Shown: positions 59,265 to 64,000 of the stretch, one piece after another
Position numbering within the stretch: the first letter of the stretch is position 1
How the letters are laid out: each line of letters opens with the position of its first letter
DNA from: Faecalibacterium sp.
GTDB taxonomy: Bacteria; Bacillota; Clostridia; Oscillospirales; Ruminococcaceae
Length of the DNA stretch: 64,000 bases
Direction of reading: 5' to 3'
Assembly (NCBI GenBank): GCA_020025825.1
Contig: JAHHRL010000001.1
Span: 186,001-250,000, forward strand
Position numbers and translations under genes: made by a program
Notes under the pieces: model-generated
What the model was told of the DNA's origin: nothing
What the model saw: only the letters and a program-made list of their open reading frames with translations
Databases searched by the model: none

Positions 59265-59352
59265 AATGAATCATCCTTTCCCATATAGTTGTGGATAGTC
59301 GAATAAAACAAGGTGTAATGCCCGGCTGCCTTTTTGCATTCACACAGAAAAC

Positions 59353-59462
59353 AAAAAGGCAGCTTACGCTATTGCACGCAAGCTGCCCAGACGGTCGGCA
59401 TAAAAGCGCTTCCGCTTACACCGTGGTAAACCACGATTATCCGTCAGCAAGCGGTGGCTATA
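59353..59462 (-). promoter_or_regulatory. ZTP riboswitch (pfl motif) with transcription terminator
   Basis: On the minus strand the RNA carries the 3' core GCCGACCGTCTGGGCA, nearly the canonical GCCGACCGCCUGGGCA of ZTP riboswitches, and a 5' domain with CTGACGG, a CGTGG-TTTA-CCACG hairpin and GGTGTAAGCG. The core pseudoknot is kept by paired change: GACGG (59445-59441) with CCGTC (59394-59390), where the usual pair is GGCGG/CCGCC. The expression platform is the hairpin GGCAGCTT.../...AAGCTGCC followed by TTTTT (59387-59353). The downstream gene fhs is a classic ZTP target. Confidence 0.88.
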
Positions 59463-59467
59463 TCCAA

Positions 59468-59497
59468 ATAGTAGCATAGCAGCGGGAGTCTTGTCAA
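59468..59497 (-). promoter_or_regulatory. promoter of the ZTP riboswitch-fhs transcript
   Basis: On the minus strand TTGACA (59497-59492), 18-nt spacer, TACTAT (59473-59468); start of transcription would be near 59461, just before the aptamer. Confidence 0.7.
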
Positions 59498-59630
59498 CGA
59501 GAATTTTACGATGCGTGTGCTTCCGGATATAAATTTTGTAAAAGTGCTGGGTTTAACGGATAAACGCACCGGTAAATGTGGAAACTGCGCCTTTTATCGA
59601 GAAAAGCAACGATTTACAATACGCTTTTCC

Positions 59631-59659
59631 TTGTGGCAGATATAGCCTTGTGCTATACT
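59631..59659 (+). promoter_or_regulatory. promoter of the cysteine desulfurase-thiI-cinA genes
   Basis: TTGTGG (59631-59636), 17-nt spacer, TATACT (59654-59659). Confidence 0.65.
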
Positions 59660-59706
59660 ATAAACTGAATTTATAGCGTCTAAAAATAAAAATGGAGCAT
59701 TGTTGT

Positions 59707-60855
59707 ATGAAACAAAATCCCAATATACATTATCTGGATAATGCAGCTACCACAATGGTAGCGCCGGAAGTTGCACAGGTTGTACACGATACGCTGCTGC
59801 AGCACTGGGCAAACCCGTCCAGTTTATACACCCCCGGTGTGGAAAGCGGCATGGAGCTGAACCGTGCACGCTCGGTGGTTGCAAAATCGCTGGGCTGCAA
59901 AAGCAGCGAGCTGTTTTTTACCGGCAGCGGCAGCGAAGGCAATAACATGGCCTTACTGGGTGCAGTGCGCAGCAAAACCTTTGGTAAGCGCATTGTGGTG
60001 TCCGGCTTTGAGCACGCAAGTGTAGATAAACCTGCCAAGCGTTTGCGTGACGATGGATATGACGTTGTGTTTGTGGCACCAAACGAGGACGGTACCCTGG
60101 ACGTAGACAAAATGCTGGAACAAGTAAACAAGAATACGATTTTGGTAGCTTGTATGCTGGTCAATAATGAAACCGGTGCACGCAACGATGTGGAGCGTTT
60201 GGCACAGGGCGTTAAAAAAATCAACAGCCGCTGTGCAGTACACGTGGACGCTGTGCAGGCATGGATGCGTGTGCCTATCCGACTGGCAGGTGTGGATACT
60301 ATGACGGTAAGCGGACATAAAATTCATGCACCCAAAGGAATTGGCGCCCTGTATGTGAATGAAAAGTATATCCAGTCCTTTCAACCGCCTTATATTGGCG
60401 GCGAGCAGGAACGGGAAAAACGCCCCGGTACGGAAAATCTGGCCTATGCCATGGGCCTTGCAGAAGCGGCAAAACGGCTGGGAAGCAGTATGCCCGCCCG
60501 TACAGCTCATATACAGGCATTGAACCAGCGCCTGCGCCAAGGGCTGAAAGCCTTCCCGGAGGTTATTATCAACAGCCCGGACAACGCAGTGCCGGAGGTG
60601 CTGAATTTTTCCGAGATGGTGATTAACAGCCAGACCATGCTGAATCATCTGTCTACCCGTGGTGTGTACATCTCCACCGGTTCGGCTTGCGATAAGGGCG
60701 CCAAGAGCCACACGCTGGCCGCAATGGGGCTGGACAGCCGTCGCATCAATACGGCAATCCGTGTTTCGTTTTGCGCAGATAATACGGAAGAAGACGTGGA
60801 TGCTTTTCTGAACGGGCTGGAAGACGGCATGAAAACGCTGCAAAGATTAAAATAA
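59707..60855 (+). CDS. cysteine desulfurase (NifS/IscS-like)
   Basis: A 382-residue PLP enzyme that takes sulfur from cysteine. YLDNAATT near the N-terminus, GSEGNNMAL, EHASV, the PLP Lys205 in VSGHKIHAPKG, RPGTEN and the catalytic Cys328 in STGSACDKGAKSH identify it. The ATG at 59707 has GGAG 9 nt upstream. It lies 12 nt before thiI, matching the dedicated NifZ-type desulfurases of Firmicutes that feed ThiI for tRNA 4-thiouridine, not an Fe-S cluster operon. Confidence 0.94.
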   Translation: MKQNPNIHYLDNAATTMVAPEVAQVVHDTLLQHWANPSSLYTPGVESGMELNRARSVVAKSLGCKSSELFFTGSGSEGNNMALLGAVRSKTFGKRIVVSGFEHASVDKPAKRLRDDGYDVVFVAPNEDGTLDVDKMLEQVNKNTILVACMLVNNETGARNDVERLAQGVKKINSRCAVHVDAVQAWMRVPIRLAGVDTMTVSGHKIHAPKGIGALYVNEKYIQSFQPPYIGGEQEREKRPGTENLAYAMGLAEAAKRLGSSMPARTAHIQALNQRLRQGLKAFPEVIINSPDNAVPEVLNFSEMVINSQTMLNHLSTRGVYISTGSACDKGAKSHTLAAMGLDSRRINTAIRVSFCADNTEEDVDAFLNGLEDGMKTLQRLK

Positions 60856-60867
60856 AGTGAGGATATC

Positions 60868-62064
60868 ATGAAAGAAATTTTGATGGGTTATCAGGGCGAA
60901 ATGAGCCTGAAAGGCCTGAATAAACATACCTTTGAAGCTACACTGATGAAGATTTTGCGCTACCGCCTGAAACCGCTGGGCGAGTTTAAGGTTTACTGTG
61001 CACAGTCTACTTTTTACATGGAGCCGTTGGAAGACGGCATCGATATGGACGAAGCATTTGCACGTGTCAGCAAAGTGTTTGGTCTGGCAGCATTGAGCCG
61101 CAGCGTGGTTTGCGAAAAGAACTTTGAAACCATTTGCGAAACAGCTGAAATGTATTTGGGCGATGCGCTGCGTGATGTACGAACCTTTAAGGTTGAGGCA
61201 AAGCGTGCAGATAAAACCTTCCCCATGAACAGCCCGGAGCTGATGCGTGAGCTGGGTGCTTATCTGCTGGGCAAGCACCCCCACCTGCGTGTAGATGTTA
61301 AGAACCCGCAGATGAAGGTATTTGTGGAAATCCGTGATTACGGCGCCTATATCCATGGCCCTAAGGTGCCCGGCGAGGGCGGTTTGCCTGTTGGTACCAG
61401 CGGCCGTGGTTTGAATCTGCTTTCCGGCGGTATCGACAGCCCTGTAGCAGCATGGCGTATGGCTCGCCGTGGTATGGCACTGGACCATATCCACTTTGCT
61501 TCGCCTCCGTACACCAGCGACCGTGCAAAGCTGAAAGTCATGGCACTGGCAAGTAAAATCAGTGTGTATACAGGCGGCTGCAATCTGTTTGTAGTCCCTT
61601 ACACTAAGCCGCAGGAGTATATCCGTGACCATGCCCCTGATGTGCTGTTTACCGTTTTGATGCGTCGCAGTATGATGCGTATTGCAAACAAGATTGCAGG
61701 CAAAATCGGCGCAGAAGCCTTGATTACCGGCGAGAGCCTTGCACAGGTGGCAAGCCAGACCGTAAAGGCATTGCAGTGCACGGATGCTGCACAGGATTTG
61801 CCGGTGTTGCGCCCCCTGATTGGTATGGACAAGAATGAAATCATTGAAACCAGCCGCCATACCGACACCTTTGAACTGAGCATTCTGCCCTACGAGGACT
61901 GCTGCACAATCTTTACGCCTCCGCACCCGAAAATCCGCCCGGAATTAAGCGAGATTTTGGCCGCAGAGGCAGAGATGCCCGGTTTGGCAGAGCTGGAACA
62001 GGAAGCAGCCGAAACGGCAGAGCGTATTCGTATTCGTTTGGGTGAAGAAATCGAATTTGTATAA
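60868..62064 (+). CDS. thiI: tRNA 4-thiouridine synthase ThiI
   Basis: A 398-residue ThiI making s4U in tRNA. The N-terminal ferredoxin-like/THUMP region (about residues 1-165) includes KEILMGYQGEMSLKGLNK and FVEIRDYGAYIHG; the PP-loop is LLSGGIDSPVAAWRMARRG near residue 186-204, then HFASPPYTSDRA. No C-terminal rhodanese domain follows, so sulfur must come directly from the paired desulfurase. GTGAGGA lies before the ATG. Confidence 0.95.
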   Translation: MKEILMGYQGEMSLKGLNKHTFEATLMKILRYRLKPLGEFKVYCAQSTFYMEPLEDGIDMDEAFARVSKVFGLAALSRSVVCEKNFETICETAEMYLGDALRDVRTFKVEAKRADKTFPMNSPELMRELGAYLLGKHPHLRVDVKNPQMKVFVEIRDYGAYIHGPKVPGEGGLPVGTSGRGLNLLSGGIDSPVAAWRMARRGMALDHIHFASPPYTSDRAKLKVMALASKISVYTGGCNLFVVPYTKPQEYIRDHAPDVLFTVLMRRSMMRIANKIAGKIGAEALITGESLAQVASQTVKALQCTDAAQDLPVLRPLIGMDKNEIIETSRHTDTFELSILPYEDCCTIFTPPHPKIRPELSEILAAEAEMPGLAELEQEAAETAERIRIRLGEEIEFV

Positions 62065-62076
62065 GAGGGCTTTATC

Positions 62077-63375
62077 ATGACTGCGGAGATTATTTCGGTC
62101 GGCACAGAGTTGTTGCTTGGAAATATTGTAAACACAAACGCTCAGTATCTTAGCAGAGAGCTGGCGGACTTGGGCATTTCGGTGCTGCGCCAAAGCACCA
62201 TTGGTGATAACCCTGCCCGTTTGGAGCAATGGGTAACCGAAGCCAAAACACGTGCGGATTTGCTGGTGTTTACCGGAGGCCTTGGCCCTACCGCAGATGA
62301 TTTAACAAAAGAAACCGTTGCTGCCTGCTACGGGGATACTTTGCATTTTGATGCACAGGAATGGGATAAAATTACAGCGTTTTTTACCCGAATCCATCGG
62401 GAAGCTACGCCCAATAATCGCAAGCAGGCGATGGTGCCTACAAAAGGGCATAAAATCGTCAATCAGTACGGTACGGCTCCGGGTGCATGGTTTGTGGACG
62501 GTGACCGACAGGCAATTTTGATGCCGGGCGTTCCTCGTGAAATGAAAGCCATGTGGGAAGAATCGGTACGTCCTGTTTTAGCACAAAAGCAGGAGCAGAC
62601 ATTGGTTTCGACCACATTGCGTGTGTTTGGCGGCGAAAGCTGGATTGAAACCACAGTGGGCTCCCTCCTGGACCATGAAAACCCCACGGCAGCAATTTAC
62701 TGTAAACCCGGTGAGTGCGAAATCCGCATCACGGCTCGTGCAGCGGACCGTCCGACGGGCGAACAGATGTGCCGGGATTTTGCCAAGAAGTTTTACGAGG
62801 TGCTGGGCCCGGCAATTTACGATGCCGATGTACCCGGCCCGGCATGGACTGTGGTGCGTTTGCTGCGTGAAAAGGGACTTACCCTTGCCGCTGCGGAAAG
62901 CTGCACCGGCGGCCTGCTTGCTGAGCAGATTACGCAGGTGCCCGGTGCCAGCGAAGTATTTGGCTTTGGTTATGTTACCTACTGGGAGCAGGCTAAGGCA
63001 AAAATGATTGGTGTAAATCCGGACGTGATTGCCCAATATAATGTAGTGTCGGCTCCGGTAGCGGCACAGATGGCATTAGGAGCAAAACGCACAGCTGGGG
63101 CAGATATTGGTGTGGGTATTACCGGTATTGCAGGCCCCGGCGGCGGCGATGCACAGCGGCCGGTAGGTACAGTTTTTGTAGCGCTGGCTATGGGCGATTG
63201 CGTATGGACAAGACACCTGACTTTGGTAAGCAATACACGTCAGGATGTGCGGCTGCGAGCAGTTGTGTGCGTACTGGATATGATTCGCTGCGCAGCATCT
63301 GGGCTGGAAGTACCCGGAACCGTTTGGACGCCGGAGCAGGTTGATAATCCCACATTGAAACCGGTACACGAGTAA
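62077..63375 (+). CDS. cinA: CinA family protein (MoCF plus NMN deamidase domains)
   Basis: A 432-residue competence/damage-inducible protein. The N-terminal MoCF-like half (AEIISVGTELLLGNIVNTNA, FTGGLGPTADDLTKE, MPGVPREM) is linked to ADP-ribose or FAD pyrophosphatase activity; the C-terminal half is a nicotinamide-nucleotide amidase with AAESCTGGLLAEQI and GITGIAGPGGG. Acts in NAD salvage; it complements nadD upstream in this window. It follows thiI by 12 nt on the same strand and is probably co-transcribed. Confidence 0.95.
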   Translation: MTAEIISVGTELLLGNIVNTNAQYLSRELADLGISVLRQSTIGDNPARLEQWVTEAKTRADLLVFTGGLGPTADDLTKETVAACYGDTLHFDAQEWDKITAFFTRIHREATPNNRKQAMVPTKGHKIVNQYGTAPGAWFVDGDRQAILMPGVPREMKAMWEESVRPVLAQKQEQTLVSTTLRVFGGESWIETTVGSLLDHENPTAAIYCKPGECEIRITARAADRPTGEQMCRDFAKKFYEVLGPAIYDADVPGPAWTVVRLLREKGLTLAAAESCTGGLLAEQITQVPGASEVFGFGYVTYWEQAKAKMIGVNPDVIAQYNVVSAPVAAQMALGAKRTAGADIGVGITGIAGPGGGDAQRPVGTVFVALAMGDCVWTRHLTLVSNTRQDVRLRAVVCVLDMIRCAASGLEVPGTVWTPEQVDNPTLKPVHE

Positions 63376-63389
63376 AAGGGGGAGAATCC

Positions 63390-64000
63390 ATGGCAGAGCA
63401 GAAAGAAATCCGATTGCTGCGCCTTTTTGCGGAAAATAAGCAGGCACGCCAAAAAGCATTGGAAGAATTTGTCCAGAACGGAAAAATTGAAGTGCTGGAA
63501 GGCGAAAAAAACGATGAAACGCTGGTGCAGATTACAAGCTGTGCCGAAAGTACAGCTGCTGCCACTGTGATTTTGGACCACTGCCAGGACCGTGTAGCAC
63601 AGGCCTGCGGCGCTGCGTTATACGGTGTAGGAGAATGGAACCTGTACCGGGTTTTGGTAGAAATTATGCTGCGTAAAAATATGCTGTTTGTGCCTGCCGA
63701 TGAGCGGGTGCGCAGTATGTGGGAGCGTCCGCTTTCCAATGTAGAAAACGTCGGTGCGGTTTATGATTTTGGCGGGTGCAGCTGTGCCGATGCAAAAAAT
63801 GGAAAGAAAATTGAGCAGGCGGCGAAAAAAGAAGCATTTCCGTTAGCAGCCGCACAGGCAAGAATCACCACCGCTTGCCGAGTAACACAGGCTGACTGGG
63901 CGGCAGCGTGCTTTGAAACTGACGGCGAACCGATGACAGTATTAGTGGGTAACGAAAAAGGCTGCTGGGCATACACACTGAAAGAGGGGCAGCGGCCTGT
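63390..64000 (+). CDS. unknown protein, 3' end beyond the window
   Basis: At least 203 codons open to the right edge. It starts MAEQKEIRLLRLFAENKQAR with AGGGGGAGA 5-7 nt before the ATG, 14 nt after cinA, so probably in the same transcript. An alpha/beta-looking segment DETLVQITSCAESTAAATVILDHC is followed by FGGCSC and Ala-rich regions. I see no recognisable domain or signal peptide. Its composition is protein-like and codon use resembles its neighbours. Confidence 0.65.
   Translation, partial: MAEQKEIRLLRLFAENKQARQKALEEFVQNGKIEVLEGEKNDETLVQITSCAESTAAATVILDHCQDRVAQACGAALYGVGEWNLYRVLVEIMLRKNMLFVPADERVRSMWERPLSNVENVGAVYDFGGCSCADAKNGKKIEQAAKKEAFPLAAAQARITTACRVTQADWAAACFETDGEPMTVLVGNEKGCWAYTLKEGQRP

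Larger units (their letters stand above)
59265..59706. other. 442-nt divergent region between fhs and the cysteine desulfurase
   Basis: Leftward: fhs promoter (59468-59497), ZTP aptamer with terminator (59353-59462), then a leader of about 90 nt to the fhs start. Rightward: GAAAAGC(11 nt)GCTTTTC at about 59611-59629, then the desulfurase promoter (59631-59659). Confidence 0.7.

Noticed and set aside
1..64000. CRISPR array, insertion sequence, prophage, tRNA or rRNA
   Set aside because: No regularly spaced repeats, transposase, integrase, phage gene, cloverleaf with CCA or rRNA-like stretch was found in any gap.

Overview
The window reads as chromosomal DNA of a Gram-positive, low-redox gut-type Clostridia, most likely of the Oscillospiraceae/Faecalibacterium-Gemmiger group. 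This rests on gene content and order: AddAB instead of RecBCD, the RRNPP-type regulator, the ZTP riboswitch on fhs, YqeG/YqeK/RsfS/YhbY neighbours, a clostridial secondary alcohol dehydrogenase, SpoIIR, and strong AGGAGG ribosome sites with textbook sigma-A promoters. No phage, insertion sequence, CRISPR array, tRNA or rRNA was seen. Species placement is inference.

Layout. 1-5.4 kb: partial dCMP deaminase, an EF-G-like GTPase, greA, and a lysS carrying an extra C-terminal tRNA-binding domain. 5.4-16.4 kb is the accessory part: an MFS transporter with an RRNPP-type regulator, a CDF metal transporter behind a palindromic promoter, an NADP-dependent secondary alcohol dehydrogenase, a MATE pump, and a carbohydrate-type locus (AraC regulator, GPH symporter, type-B carboxylesterase). 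16.4-26 kb: ruvX and a DUF1292 gene separated by a LURP-one protein and a cyclophilin lipoprotein, a 6S-RNA-like ncRNA, a cysteine-free redoxin-like protein, DUF378, the UPF0210/ACT pair, Lrp regulator plus aminotransferase, ispE, spoIIR and a peptidoglycan-binding-repeat protein.

26-53 kb is almost entirely conserved housekeeping on the plus strand: addB-addA (recombinational repair), infC-rpmI-rplT with a structured leader, a SpoU methyltransferase, dprA-topA-trmFO, plsX-rnc-smc-ftsY, rdgB-yhbY-nadD-yqeK-LCP-rsfS and leuS, many with start/stop overlaps that suggest translational coupling. 53-64 kb: rpsU, yqeG with an AP-endonuclease-like gene, efp with a zinc-ribbon protein, an SGNH hydrolase, fhs under a ZTP riboswitch, a cysteine desulfurase-thiI pair for tRNA thiolation, cinA, and an unknown gene running off the end.

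No wholly new multi-gene system is evident. The most notable items are the LysRS-Trbp fusion, the RRNPP/MFS pair, the SD-sequestering hairpins before DUF378, spoIIR and the peptidoglycan-binding gene, the operator-like repeats before the CDF and GPH genes, the ATC-started infC, the 6S-like RNA, and the ZTP riboswitch with a compensated pseudoknot.
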